Below are positions 26,335-35,268 of a stretch of DNA of 64,000 bases, piece after piece. Location of the stretch: assembly GCA_030429235.1 (NCBI GenBank), contig JAUIDB010000006.1:62001-126000 (forward strand). Reading direction: 5' to 3'. Position numbers and translations under genes: made by a program. A model generated the notes under the pieces. The model worked only from the letters and a program-made list of their open reading frames with translations, did not search any database and was not told the origin of the DNA. The number at the start of each line of letters is the position of its first letter. Positions within the stretch are counted from its first letter, which is position 1. This DNA is from Thermoanaerobaculia bacterium (lineage in GTDB: Bacteria; Acidobacteriota; Thermoanaerobaculia; Multivoradales; JAIOJS01).

Positions 26335-28206
26335 CTAGAAGCGGAGGGAGACGCCACCACTCACGCGGCGACGGAGTTCGTCGAAGTCCTGGTCCTCGAG
26401 CGAGTAGGGCATCGAACCGCGGCTCAGTTCGAGGTTGAGATGTACCGCGAGATCACCGGCCGCCCGCAGGAGGACATCGAGATCCTGGCTGAGCATCAGT
26501 TGTAGGCGATCGAGGTCGAGGGTCGGATCGGCGAAACGTTGGTCGGCCTGCGCTTCGAGCGCCTGCTCGAGGTGATGGAACGCGAGGAACACCCCGGTGG
26601 AACTGCGCTGGAACCGCGTGTCGATGGAGGTCACGAGGTAACGGACCTGATTCTCGTACGAGGTCTTGTCCGTGGCGTAGAGCATGCCTCCGCCGCCTTC
26701 GGCGTAGGTCGACTCGAGTCGTGCGAGGACCTGCGGGGTGATCTGCCGCTGGAATACGACCTGCACCTCCGGAAGCTCGTCTCCCCGCACGAGATAGAGA
26801 CTCTCGAGCTGGTTGAAGAAATCGTCGTTGAAGTGGAGCTGGAGGGTCTCCGCCACCTCTCGATGTCGAGCGCCGACCGACAGTAGATTGTTGTCGTCCT
26901 CGGCCTGGCGAGAGAGTGAGAGTCGGTAGCAGTGTTCGTCGAGCCCCTGGCAGCTTCCATCCGTAGCTCCGAACCGCACGGGGGCGCTGAACAGAGGCTC
27001 GGGGTTGCCCTCCTCGATCCGCTGACTGACGCTGGCGGCGGTCTGCCAGTTGGCCCCGAGTTGTACGACCACGTTGCCTTGTGGCGCCAGCGCCATGCTG
27101 CCATCCTGGAGTTGGGTGTAGATGCCGTACTCGACGAGGACTCGTGGTTGAGCTCGCCAGCCGCCGCGGCCGAACACCTCGAGGGCACGTTGGTCGAGCG
27201 CCGCACCGGGAGTGAGTCCCGAGAGGGCATTCTGCTCGACGTAGCGGATACCGGTCTCCAGCGACGTGCGATTCGACAGGTCGATGCTGTACGACCCGGC
27301 GACGTTCATCGAGCGCGTCGCGTGCGGAGCGATCAGGGGGGCGGCCCAATCGGGTTGAAAGTAGTTGTTCTGCTCGAGGTACTGGGCCGAGAAGCTCGAG
27401 TGGCTACGCTCGCCGATCGGCTGGTCCCACTGTAGCTGGTAGCGTTCGAAGTCGGCCTCGTCCAGGGTCTTGAGTTGTCGGTTGGCGTAGCGTTCGTTGA
27501 CGCTCGTCATGTCGACGCGCCCCTCGCCGCTACCGGCTCCCCGCATGGTGAGAGCGACGGTGGCCGCCTCGCCTTGGGTAGCCCCCAGGGCTGGTCCAGA
27601 ACCGCGACTCTCGAGCTGCCACAGCTGGCCGTCGAGATCGATCTGCATCGCTCCGATCTGCGTTTCCATGCCGACCTCGGCACCGGAAATCTGGGACTGG
27701 GATTCTCCCTGTCGCTGGAGAGAGGTGGAGGCTTGGAGCTCGGCGGTGAAGGGGCGGGTCGGCCCGCCCGTGACGGGGCGACTCCATTCCGCCAACCGGA
27801 CGGCTTCGATGTCCCGCAGTACGTCGGGTGGGATTTCCTGCCGCAGCGACCAGTAGTCCTCACCCTCTCGGACATCGGGCGAGTCCTGTTGCAGACGAAG
27901 CTCGACGAACTGCTGTGCCTCGGCCGCGGCGCGGCTCAGGAGAACGACCGCCGGCTCGAAACCCGCCTTGAATGCGATCAGTTTGTAGACCCCAGCGGGC
28001 AGACGCTCGAATAGGAACTCGCCGTCGGATCCTGACTCGACTTTGCTGACTTCGAGGTTGGCGAGTTCGTAGGCGTAAACCGAAGCCCGGGCCAGGGGCG
28101 CAGACTCCGCCGTCACTTGGCCGCGCAGGCCATCCAGGGTCTCGACCGCAGCCGCAGCGTGGGAAATGAGCCAGATCGAGAGGAAGGCGGGGAGTGTCTT
28201 CTTCAT
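26335..28206 (-). CDS. outer-membrane beta-barrel protein with N-terminal carboxypeptidase-regulatory-like domain
   Basis: 623 residues from ATG 28206, chosen for the GGAGG eight bases upstream and a clean signal peptide (MKKTLPAFLSIWLISHAAAA). Residues about 22-100 are a CarboxypepD_reg-like beta sandwich (GLRGQVTAESAPLARASVYA; GEFLFERLPAGVYKLIAFKA). The rest alternates polar and aromatic residues typical of barrel strands and ends in VSGGVSLRF, a terminal Phe being the usual BAM recognition signal. It lacks a TonB plug domain, so it is not a standard TonB-dependent receptor despite similar architecture. It has its own promoter and is probably monocistronic. Confidence 0.85.
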   Translation of the reverse strand: MKKTLPAFLSIWLISHAAAAVETLDGLRGQVTAESAPLARASVYAYELANLEVSKVESGSDGEFLFERLPAGVYKLIAFKAGFEPAVVLLSRAAAEAQQFVELRLQQDSPDVREGEDYWSLRQEIPPDVLRDIEAVRLAEWSRPVTGGPTRPFTAELQASTSLQRQGESQSQISGAEVGMETQIGAMQIDLDGQLWQLESRGSGPALGATQGEAATVALTMRGAGSGEGRVDMTSVNERYANRQLKTLDEADFERYQLQWDQPIGERSHSSFSAQYLEQNNYFQPDWAAPLIAPHATRSMNVAGSYSIDLSNRTSLETGIRYVEQNALSGLTPGAALDQRALEVFGRGGWRAQPRVLVEYGIYTQLQDGSMALAPQGNVVVQLGANWQTAASVSQRIEEGNPEPLFSAPVRFGATDGSCQGLDEHCYRLSLSRQAEDDNNLLSVGARHREVAETLQLHFNDDFFNQLESLYLVRGDELPEVQVVFQRQITPQVLARLESTYAEGGGGMLYATDKTSYENQVRYLVTSIDTRFQRSSTGVFLAFHHLEQALEAQADQRFADPTLDLDRLQLMLSQDLDVLLRAAGDLAVHLNLELSRGSMPYSLEDQDFDELRRRVSGGVSLRF

Positions 28207-28230
28207 AGGGCCATCCTCCAGCAATACGAT

Positions 28231-28259
28231 AGCGTACCCGTCCAAGCAAGTCCTGTCAA
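28231..28259 (-). promoter_or_regulatory. sigma-70-type promoter of the outer-membrane barrel gene
   Basis: On the minus strand TTGACA (28254-28259) is separated by 17 bases from TACGCT (28231-28236). The -35 is perfect and the -10 weak. The predicted leader is about 20 bases and contains the GGAGG site before ATG 28206. Confidence 0.55.
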
Positions 28260-28441
28260 TGTGGGCGCTGCCGACTCGGCCATCGAGGCGGTAGAAGAGT
28301 GGCTCGCTGGAGGTCGGGATTGGCGCATGGTGGAGTTTCTCTAACCGGAGGTACGCGCGCCGTCGCGCGAGGTTTCTCGGAGTCGCTTGGACATTCCCGA
28401 AAAGGGGACTCGAGGGTCTGCTGTTGCAAGATGCGAGCCGA

Positions 28442-29209
28442 CTATTCGTCCCAGGACGGTGTGCGGGCCGCCGCTGCCACCACGACCGACTTCGCTCCGG
28501 CGGCCAGCAGGCACTCGGTGGCAGCCCGGACGGTGCTACCGGTCGTCACCACATCGTCTACCAGCAGTACCCGTTCCCCCTGTAGAGCCTGGCGGCAGCG
28601 GAAAGCACCGCGCTGGAGCTCGATTCTCCGGGCTCGACTCTGCAATGCCTGCTTGGGTCGCGGGCGGCGGGAAAGGAGCCGGCGCCAGTCTCGGTCGAGC
28701 TGTTCCGAGAGAACTCGCGTCAGTGATTCGGCCTGGTTGAAGCCGCGTCGGAACAGTCGCAGGGGCGCGAGGGGGATGGGGGTGACGACATCGCACTGAG
28801 CGAGGCGGTCGTGGTCCCTCGCTAGCAGCGCAGCGGCCAGGTCGTCCGCGAGGTACTCCAGCCGAGAGGTCTTGAGGCCCAGCACGACGGTGGACAATGG
28901 TGGTCGGTACTCGAACGCGGCGACCAATCGATCGTACGGGGGAGGCGAGGCACGGCAGCTGCCGCACAGCGGGTCGGGTCTAGCGAACCGAGCCGTCGGG
29001 CGACCACACCCGCGACAGCCGGGCCGCGCGGTGAGGCGCAGCCCGAGCCGACAGTCGGGGCAGAGTCCGAGCCTACGATCCGAGGCTTGGGCCAGGGTCT
29101 CGCAGGCTAGACAGGGGTACGGAAGGAGTAGGTTTAGCCCCGCCTCGAGAGCGCATCGGCACGATTGTAGGAGTCGCGCGGCAACGGTCTCCAAGCGGCT
29201 TCGAGTCAT
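28442..29209 (-). CDS. comF: ComF family phosphoribosyltransferase-like protein
   Basis: 255 residues from ATG 29209, which lies one base after AGGAG; this spacing is tight, so the true start could differ slightly. The N-terminal zinc-finger part has paired cysteines (LACETL..LCPDC, GCRGCGRP, LCGSC). The phosphoribosyltransferase domain follows with KTSRLEYLADDLAAAL, the FNQAE and PRPKQALQSRARR motifs and the PRPP loop RVLLVDDVVTTGST. ComF proteins support DNA uptake during natural transformation in several bacteria; pilB, also encoded in this window, would be consistent with competence. It is divergent from a small barrel protein gene. Confidence 0.92.
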   Translation of the reverse strand: MTRSRLETVAARLLQSCRCALEAGLNLLLPYPCLACETLAQASDRRLGLCPDCRLGLRLTARPGCRGCGRPTARFARPDPLCGSCRASPPPYDRLVAAFEYRPPLSTVVLGLKTSRLEYLADDLAAALLARDHDRLAQCDVVTPIPLAPLRLFRRGFNQAESLTRVLSEQLDRDWRRLLSRRPRPKQALQSRARRIELQRGAFRCRQALQGERVLLVDDVVTTGSTVRAATECLLAAGAKSVVVAAAARTPSWDE

Positions 29210-29339
29210 GCTCCTGTCTACGGGGATTGCGGGACTATACTTACGAGCCCCGGCGGAATCCGGGGTGGGGAGCGACCCCGTTGGGGGGCGCCGCTGTCCC
29301 CCTTCACGGACGACGGAGAGGAGCGAGAGTTTGCGCCGA

Positions 29340-29879
29340 ATGGGATGGAAGACTGGTTGGCTGATCTTGGTCTTGGCGGCTCTGGTGAGCGACGCCGGAG
29401 TCGCGGCGGAGCCGTACTCGTACAGCGTCGGCCTGCTCGCGGGAGTGGGGGGACCGATCGACTCGGACCCCGACATCGGCCTGGATCACAGTCTGCTGCA
29501 GCTGAACCTCGGTTTCGTCTCGCGGCCACGGACGCACGTGGTGGCTCGCCTCGGGCAGCTCGGCCTCGACGATCCTCGGGGCCTGGAAGGACTCGACGAT
29601 GCCGAGCTGACCTATTTGACCCTGGGGGGGGAATATCGGTACCTCGAGTCGCTCTACGACTCCGGGATCTTCCTGGCCCTGGGGGGGTACCGACTGGAGG
29701 GAACCGAGCTGGGAAGCGGACGCGACGAGACCGCGATCGGGCTCTCTTTTGGCGTGACCGGCGACTTTCGGATCAACCAGAACTGGAGTGTAGCGGCGGA
29801 ACTCGTTGGCCACTGGGCCGACTTCGACCGACTGCAGACCTTCGCGACCGGTCAGATCGGGATCGCCTACCACTTCTAG
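29340..29879 (+). CDS. small outer-membrane beta-barrel protein
   Basis: 179 residues from ATG 29340. A TTG at 29331 is a real competitor because AGGAG sits seven bases before it, and it would add three residues (two basic). The signal peptide is WKTGWLILVLAALVSDAGVAA. The mature part is an eight-strand-like barrel of alternating residues (FLALGGYRLEGTELGSGRDE, WSVAAELVGHWADF) ending in IGIAYHF, with the C-terminal Phe expected for outer-membrane insertion. Size and pattern fit the OmpW/OmpA-like barrel group; function is unknown. A TATACT at 29236-29241 may be its -10 element. Confidence 0.8.
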   Translation: MGWKTGWLILVLAALVSDAGVAAEPYSYSVGLLAGVGGPIDSDPDIGLDHSLLQLNLGFVSRPRTHVVARLGQLGLDDPRGLEGLDDAELTYLTLGGEYRYLESLYDSGIFLALGGYRLEGTELGSGRDETAIGLSFGVTGDFRINQNWSVAAELVGHWADFDRLQTFATGQIGIAYHF

Positions 29880-29929
29880 GCGACGCACCTCCCAGGAGGT
29901 CACTGGGGCTCTCTGCAACCGGACGGTTG

Positions 29930-31645
29930 CTACAGGACGGTCTCGCGCACCACCTCTTCGACGGTGGTGACGCCTTGGCGGATCTTCTCCAGTCCGCTAC
30001 GGCGGAGGCTGATCATGCCCTTCTGCATGGCTCGCTGACGCAGTTCGAAGGAGCTGGCTCCGGCGAGGATCATCTCCTTCATCTCCTCCTCGATGACCAT
30101 GACCTCGTACAGTCCGACACGGCCCTTGTAGCCCGTGTTGGAGCAGCGCTCGCAGCCTTTGCCGCGGAACAACCGCACGCCTCGGGCCTCTCCTTCGCTG
30201 AACCCGATCGCGGTGAGTGCGGCCGGCTGCGTGTCGACGGGTTCCTTGCAGTAAGAGCAGATGCGGCGGACCAGACGCTGGGCCGCCACCAGGTGCACCG
30301 AAGTGGCGACGAGGAACGGTTCGACGCCCATGTTCATCAAGCGGCTGATGGTCGAGGGCGCGTCGTTGGTGTGCAGCGTCGAGAGCACCAGGTGCCCCGT
30401 CATGGCGGCCTTGATTGCAACCTCGGCCGTCTCGAAGTCTCGGATCTCACCGACCAGAACGATGTTCGGGTCCTGGCGCAGGAAGGACCGGAGGGTCGCG
30501 GCGAAGTTCAGGCCGATCTGCTCCTTCATCTGCACCTGGTTGATGCCGGCGAGGTTGAACTCGACCGGATCCTCGGCCGTCATGATGTTGACCTCGGGCG
30601 TGTTGATCCGCTGGAGGGCCGAGTAGAGGGTGTTGGTTTTTCCAGACCCGGTGGGACCGGTGACCAGGACCATGCCGTAGGGACGGAGGACCGCGGTTTC
30701 GAAGTTGCGCAGCGACTCCGGCTCGAATCCCAGCTTGGTGAGATCGAGCATGAGGTTGTCCTTGTCGAGCAACCGCATGACGATCTTCTCGCCGAAGATG
30801 GTCGGCAGCACGCTGACTCGGTAGTCGAGGTCCTTCCGCTTGCCCCCGATCCTGGTCTTGATCTTGATGCGGCCGTCTTGGGGCAGTCGTTTTTCGGCGA
30901 TGTCGAGTTTGGCCAGAATCTTGACGCGGCTGGTGATCGCCTCGCGGAGTCGGAGGGGGGGGTGCATCATCTCGTAGAGCACGCCGTCGATCCGGTAGCG
31001 CACCCGTAGGTCCTTCTCGTACGGCTCGATGTGGATGTCGGAGGCACCTCGCTTGATGGCATCGGTCAGGATGATGTTGACCAGCCGGACGACCGGGGCC
31101 TCCTCGGACTCCTGTTCCAGGGTGGCGAGGTCGAGATCTTCCTCTTCCTCCAGAACCTCGAGGTCTCCGTCGTCCTCTTCTTCCGACAGATCCTCCATCA
31201 CCTTCTTCAGTTCGATGGCGTGGGTCGAACCGTAGTAGCGCTCGATCGCAGACCGCAGCTGCGATTCGGCCGACACCACCGGCTCGACGTTGTAGCCGGT
31301 CATGAACTTGATGTCGTCCATCGCGAACACGTTGGTCGGGTCGAGCATGGCGATGGTCAGCTTGGCGCCGGCCTTGGAGATGGGGACGATGGTGTACTTT
31401 CGCGCCACGTCGGCCGGGATGATCTTGATGATCGTCTCGTCGACTTCGACCCGGTCGAGGTTGACGGAGGGGACGCCGAAGTGTTTGGAGAGGGTCTCGG
31501 TGAGCTTCTCTTCCGTCAGGTATCCGAGCTTGACGAGGTTCGAACCGACCCTTCCTCCCTCCTTCTTCTGGAGATCGACGGCTTCCTTGAGCTGGATATC
31601 GTCGACGAGTCCAGCCTGCGTAAGTAGTGCTCCGATCTTGCTCAT
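29930..31645 (-). CDS. pilB: type IV pilus assembly / type II secretion ATPase PilB/GspE
   Basis: 571 residues from ATG 31645 (MSKIGALLTQAGLV, the usual family start). The N-terminal MshEN/T2SSE_N domain is followed by an acidic linker (SEEEDDGDLEVLEEEEDLDL) and the ATPase core: Walker A GPTGSGKTNT, Asp box VNIMTAEDPVEF, Walker B VLVGEIRDFETAE, His box GHLVLSTLHTNDA. A tetracysteine zinc loop is present (ICSYC..CERCSNTG). It powers pilin polymerisation at the inner membrane. No other pil or gsp genes are in the window. The upstream LPS genes are on the same strand, 72 bases away. Confidence 0.95.
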   Translation of the reverse strand: MSKIGALLTQAGLVDDIQLKEAVDLQKKEGGRVGSNLVKLGYLTEEKLTETLSKHFGVPSVNLDRVEVDETIIKIIPADVARKYTIVPISKAGAKLTIAMLDPTNVFAMDDIKFMTGYNVEPVVSAESQLRSAIERYYGSTHAIELKKVMEDLSEEEDDGDLEVLEEEEDLDLATLEQESEEAPVVRLVNIILTDAIKRGASDIHIEPYEKDLRVRYRIDGVLYEMMHPPLRLREAITSRVKILAKLDIAEKRLPQDGRIKIKTRIGGKRKDLDYRVSVLPTIFGEKIVMRLLDKDNLMLDLTKLGFEPESLRNFETAVLRPYGMVLVTGPTGSGKTNTLYSALQRINTPEVNIMTAEDPVEFNLAGINQVQMKEQIGLNFAATLRSFLRQDPNIVLVGEIRDFETAEVAIKAAMTGHLVLSTLHTNDAPSTISRLMNMGVEPFLVATSVHLVAAQRLVRRICSYCKEPVDTQPAALTAIGFSEGEARGVRLFRGKGCERCSNTGYKGRVGLYEVMVIEEEMKEMILAGASSFELRQRAMQKGMISLRRSGLEKIRQGVTTVEEVVRETVL

Positions 31646-31674
31646 GGTGTCGCTCGGGTTCCTCGTGAGACGCG

Positions 31675-31687
31675 TTGAACTGTTCAA
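31675..31687. promoter_or_regulatory. perfect 6-1-6 palindrome upstream of pilB
   Basis: TTGAAC-T-GTTCAA lies 30 bases before the pilB ATG. A 13-base perfect dyad in an AT-richer intergenic patch could be an operator. No regulator can be assigned. Confidence 0.35.
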
Positions 31688-31717
31688 TCGATGAGACTGG
31701 ACATCATTCTAGCGGAT

Positions 31718-32752
31718 TCACTGGTTCGAGGCGGCCAGAAGGGCGCGGGCCCGAGCGAGTACCGTGGACGGTGAAATCAACGCGAGACAGGCTTTGGTCT
31801 CGGGGAGCCGGCGCGAGCAGAAGCTGCAGGGTAGTCGATGGACCAGGGACCGCTCCGGTGCTTGGTAGGGGCCATGGCGGGCTGGATCGGTGGGGCCCAT
31901 GACGGCGAGTACCGGTACCCCCAGCGCGTGCGCGAGATGGAGCGGCCCCGTGTCGCCGCCGAGCAGCAGCCGCGCTCCGCGCAGAACGCCGGCCAGGTAG
32001 GGCATGCCCGGTCCGTTGGCGACTTCGGCTCGCCCGCCGCTGCTCGTCACCACGGTCTCGGCCAGGGTCTCTTCACCGGGACCCGCCAGGATCAGAACGT
32101 GGTGGCCGTCGTCGGCGAGACCAGCGGCTACCTGCCCCCAACTCTCGGCGGGCCAGCACTTGTTGGCCCAACCGGCTCCCGGTTGGATCAGGATGTAGGG
32201 CGTGGGCGAGCGGCGGCGGAGGGCCGCAGCCGCTTCGTCCAACTGTGGGATGCAGTGCGCGCCGAGAAAGTCTGCCGGTTCGTCCTCGATCTCGAGGGCT
32301 CGCAGCAGGCTCAGTCCGCGGTCCACCGCGTGCTCGCCCACCAGAGGTTGTGGCCGGTTGATCCACCAACCGCTGCCGGCCTCACGTCGATCGTGGGGAG
32401 CGGCTCCGACGCGGATGGCGGCCCCGCTGAGTCGGCTCAGGAAGGCGCCCTTGTGGTTTCCCATCAGGTCGAGGGCGACGGTGGCCCCGAAGGAACGCAG
32501 TTGCCTCCAGGCGGCACGAGCCTCGGTGCGGGTGGACCGCACGTGCCAGCTACGCCGCCAACCCCGGAGTCTCACCGGGATGACCGTATCGAGGTGGGGA
32601 TGATCGGCAACCAGCGGAGCAAACAGATCTTCGACGACCCAGCCGATGCGACTCTGGGGAAACCGCTTCCCGAGCGCGGTGAGGACCGGAAGAGCGTGGA
32701 CGACGTCGCCGAGGGCGCTCGTCCGAACGATCAGGATGGCGCTGAGGTCCAT
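31718..32752 (-). CDS. waaC: glycosyltransferase family 9, LPS heptosyltransferase I-like
   Basis: 344 residues. GT9 enzymes transfer heptose from ADP-heptose to the lipid A-Kdo core. Signatures: ILIVRTSALGDVVHALPVL at the N-terminus (family RxSxLGDvvhtlP), GWVVEDLFAPL, ILIQPGAGWANKCWPAESW and GGDTGPLHLAHALGVPVLAV, the nucleotide-binding motif; MGPTDPARHGPY follows. The Lys/Trp in NKCWP matches the donor-site pattern. It is the last gene of the hemF-hldE-like-waaC group, seven bases after the nucleotidyltransferase, so the whole group probably makes and uses ADP-heptose. The exact acceptor (first or second Kdo-proximal heptose) is inferred from similarity to WaaC. Confidence 0.9.
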   Translation of the reverse strand: MDLSAILIVRTSALGDVVHALPVLTALGKRFPQSRIGWVVEDLFAPLVADHPHLDTVIPVRLRGWRRSWHVRSTRTEARAAWRQLRSFGATVALDLMGNHKGAFLSRLSGAAIRVGAAPHDRREAGSGWWINRPQPLVGEHAVDRGLSLLRALEIEDEPADFLGAHCIPQLDEAAAALRRRSPTPYILIQPGAGWANKCWPAESWGQVAAGLADDGHHVLILAGPGEETLAETVVTSSGGRAEVANGPGMPYLAGVLRGARLLLGGDTGPLHLAHALGVPVLAVMGPTDPARHGPYQAPERSLVHRLPCSFCSRRLPETKACLALISPSTVLARARALLAASNQ

Positions 32753-32758
32753 CCCGCT

Positions 32759-33250
32759 CTAGATCTGCTCGAGCCTGATCAGCCGTTTTAGATTGGCGAT
32801 CAGGTCGCTCGTGGCGTGGTCCTTGGGGTCGCCCACCAGAGCGGTTCGACCACCGTACGCTCGTACGGTCTCGAACTCCGGGACCCCTTCGGGCGTGCCG
32901 TAGTCGGTACCCTTGCAGTGCACATCGGGCTGCAAGCGAGAGATCAAGGGCCCGGGCGAGTCTCCGTCGAAGACGATGACCGCATCCACTGGCTCGAACG
33001 CGGCGAGGAGTTCGGCTCGTTCGACCGCTGGGACCAGTGGCCGGCCGGGTCCTTTCAGACTCTCGACCGAGGGGTCGTCGTTGATCGCGACGATCAAGCG
33101 GTCGGCCTCGGCGGCGGCGCCCCGTAGGTAGCGCAGGTGGCCCACGTGGAGCAGATCGAAGTGGCCGTTGGCCAGCGCGACCGTGAGTCCTGCTCGAGCC
33201 CAAGATCGCCGTAGGCCGGTCAGCGTGGTTTCGTCTAGTACGTCGCCCAT
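32759..33250 (-). CDS. rfaE2: D-glycero-beta-D-manno-heptose 1-phosphate adenylyltransferase
   Basis: 163 residues, a stand-alone version of the nucleotidyltransferase half of HldE. It uses ATP to make ADP-D-glycero-D-manno-heptose. Signatures: ALANGHFDLLHVGHLRYL (HxGH nucleotidyl-transfer motif), RLIVAINDDPSVESLKG with the usual RP nearby, RAELLAAFEPVDAVIVF and PDVHCKGTDY. Its ATG lies inside the end of the kinase gene (16-base overlap), so translation is coupled. The phosphatase GmhB normally acting between the two is not in the window. Confidence 0.93.
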   Translation of the reverse strand: MGDVLDETTLTGLRRSWARAGLTVALANGHFDLLHVGHLRYLRGAAAEADRLIVAINDDPSVESLKGPGRPLVPAVERAELLAAFEPVDAVIVFDGDSPGPLISRLQPDVHCKGTDYGTPEGVPEFETVRAYGGRTALVGDPKDHATSDLIANLKRLIRLEQI

Positions 33251-34275
33251 TGCAGTGCCTCCAGAGGACGAGGATCGGCGACCACGCTCTGACGGAGTTC
33301 GTCCGGTTGCAGGGTAGCGGTTCCGACCTTCATCACGACGATGCCGCCGGCGTAGTTGGCGAGAAGTGCTGCTTCGAGTGGCGTGGCGCCGGCCGCGAGG
33401 GCCAGGCCGAAGGTGCCGATCACCGTATCTCCCGCTCCCGTCACATCGGCGACCTGGTCGGTTCCGTGGACCGGGAGCGCGGCGCAGCCGGCGGGGGTTG
33501 TCAGCAGCATGCCGGAGCTCCCACGGGTGATCAGGAGCGACGCAGCTTCGATGCTCTCCCGCAGGATGCGGGCGCTCGCCGCGGCTTCGGTCAGCGACTC
33601 TCCGAGGGGGGCCCCGAGCAGAGCCTCAGCCTCCTCCTCGTTCGGCGTCGCGCTATCGAGGCCTCGGAACGATCCGAGGCGGTAGCGGCTGTCGGCGATC
33701 AACTGGACCTGATCTCCCAGCTCGTCGCGCAGCGCCGGGATCCAGCCGGGGGGAACCGATCCGTAGCCGTAGTCGCTGAGGAGAGCGACCCGCGCTCGAT
33801 CTTTCCAGGGTCGGAGTCGAGCGGCTTGTTGGCGTAGGGTCTCGTCGTCCAGGAGCCGAGAGCTCTCGATGTCGTAGCGCACGATCTGTTGCTTGATGGC
33901 GTGCCGCCCGCCGGCCAGGATTCGCGTCTTGGTCGTGGTGCGATGACCCTCGAGCTGGTCGATGCCGTCGGTGTCGATCTGGCGCTCCTCGAGCGCCTCG
34001 AGCAGGGCTTCGCCGTCGCGATCACGGCCCACGGTGCCGATGGTGATGGGGCGCCCTCCCAGGGAGCGAACGTTGGCTACCGCGTTGGCACCGCCTCCCG
34101 GCACGACCGTCTCCCCTTCGTAGGAGAGGATGAGAACCGGCGCCTCGCGGCTGATCCGTTTGGGCGCGCCGTGAATGAAGCGGTCGGCGACCAGGTCGGC
34201 GATCAGCACGACCGGCTGTGCCTGCATGGCGTCGATGAGCTCGAGCAGACGATCCTGGGTGGGGGCTTCGAACAT
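33235..34275 (-). CDS. rfaE1: D-glycero-beta-D-manno-heptose-7-phosphate kinase
   Basis: 346 residues from ATG 34275, giving a 26-base gap from hemF; ATG 34320 would run back into hemF. It is a PfkB-family sugar kinase phosphorylating heptose 7-phosphate at O1. Signatures: LIADLVADRFIHGAPKRISR, the PfkB-1 site VPGGGANAVANVRSLGG, and the PfkB-2/active-site motif VADVTGAGDTVIGTF with catalytic Asp. The neighbouring nucleotidyltransferase and heptosyltransferase fix the pathway. The order kinase then transferase mirrors the single HldE protein of Escherichia coli. Confidence 0.92.
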   Translation of the reverse strand: MFEAPTQDRLLELIDAMQAQPVVLIADLVADRFIHGAPKRISREAPVLILSYEGETVVPGGGANAVANVRSLGGRPITIGTVGRDRDGEALLEALEERQIDTDGIDQLEGHRTTTKTRILAGGRHAIKQQIVRYDIESSRLLDDETLRQQAARLRPWKDRARVALLSDYGYGSVPPGWIPALRDELGDQVQLIADSRYRLGSFRGLDSATPNEEEAEALLGAPLGESLTEAAASARILRESIEAASLLITRGSSGMLLTTPAGCAALPVHGTDQVADVTGAGDTVIGTFGLALAAGATPLEAALLANYAGGIVVMKVGTATLQPDELRQSVVADPRPLEALQWATY

Positions 34276-34301
34276 CTGGGGCAGAATCCTAACCGTAGCC
34301 G

Positions 34302-35204
34302 CTAGTCCTTCGTGACCCAATCGCGGGGCTCGCGTAGCAGATCGAGGGTGCGGGCCTCTGGGCCGTCGGCCTGGGGTTGGTGGCCGTACTCCCAGCGTGC
34401 GGTGGGAGGCATCGACATCAGGATGCTCTCCACGCGCCCTCCGGTGCGGAGCCCAAACCGGGTGCCACGGTCGTACATCAGATTGAACTCGACGTAGCGT
34501 GAGCGCCGGATGCCCTGCCAGCGGAGTTCGCGTTCGCCGTATTCCTGATCCCGTCGGCGAGCCAGGATTGGGATGTAGGCCGGCAGGAAGGAGGCGGCGC
34601 AGTCCGACACGAACGCGAAGGCACTCTCGGGGTCGTCGGTCCGCAGATCGTCGAAGAAGATGCCGCCGACTCCGCGACGCTCACCCCGATGCTTGATATC
34701 GAAGTAGCCGTCGCACCAGGCCTTGAAGCGCGGGTAGTACGTCTTGTCGTGTCGATCGCAGCAATCGCGGTGGACGCGGTGGAAGAGTTCGGCATCTTCG
34801 GAGTAGACGTAGATCGGCGTGAGGTCGGCTCCGCCCCCAAACCACCAGCGGCCGTCGTCCAGCTCGAAGTAGCGGTAGTTCGCGTGAACGATCGGTGCAT
34901 GGGGATTGCGAGGATGGATCACGATCGAGAGGCCGACCGCGGCAAACTGGTGGGGGCCCGTCCCGAGGCCCTCCTTGTGCAACATCACCTGCTCGGCCTC
35001 GGGAGGCAAGGTTCCCCAGACCGAAGCGACGTTGACGCCTGCCTTCTCCAGCGTCGCTCCGTCCTGAAGGATGCGACTCAGCCCCCCGCCGCCTTCAGCG
35101 TGGCTCCATCGATCCTCCACGAACTGCACCGAACAGAGTTCTTCCAGGGCGCCCGTGATCGAACCCTGAGCTTCCCGGACCATCTGCTTCATTCGTTCCT
35201 TCAC
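34302..35204 (-). CDS. hemF: oxygen-dependent coproporphyrinogen-III oxidase
   Basis: 300 residues, standard HemF length. It decarboxylates coproporphyrinogen III to protoporphyrinogen IX using O2 and implies that the organism lives with oxygen. Family stretches are clear: FGGGADLTPIYVYSEDAELF, the HANYRYFEL loop, KHRGERRGVGGIFFDD and YVEFNLMYDRGTRFGLRTG. The gene heads a leftward group with the heptose genes (26-base gap) though it belongs to a different pathway. It is divergent from the orphan B2-like gene. Confidence 0.96.
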   Translation of the reverse strand: MKERMKQMVREAQGSITGALEELCSVQFVEDRWSHAEGGGGLSRILQDGATLEKAGVNVASVWGTLPPEAEQVMLHKEGLGTGPHQFAAVGLSIVIHPRNPHAPIVHANYRYFELDDGRWWFGGGADLTPIYVYSEDAELFHRVHRDCCDRHDKTYYPRFKAWCDGYFDIKHRGERRGVGGIFFDDLRTDDPESAFAFVSDCAASFLPAYIPILARRRDQEYGERELRWQGIRRSRYVEFNLMYDRGTRFGLRTGGRVESILMSMPPTARWEYGHQPQADGPEARTLDLLREPRDWVTKD

Positions 35205-35268
35205 GCCGCGATTGTCGCACAGCGTGGAGCCCTCTTCGGGGCTTTCGAGCGCCGGCTGTCGTACGATG

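Noticed and set aside
26335-28206. TonB-dependent receptor
   Set aside because: A CarboxypepD_reg domain and barrel are visible but no plug domain.
29914-29930. Hairpin GCAACC-GGAC-GGTTGC between convergent genes as a bidirectional terminator
   Set aside because: No T-run on either side; too short to call.
31675-31687. SOS (LexA) box upstream of pilB
   Set aside because: Known LexA operators have longer spacers between half-sites than the single base here.
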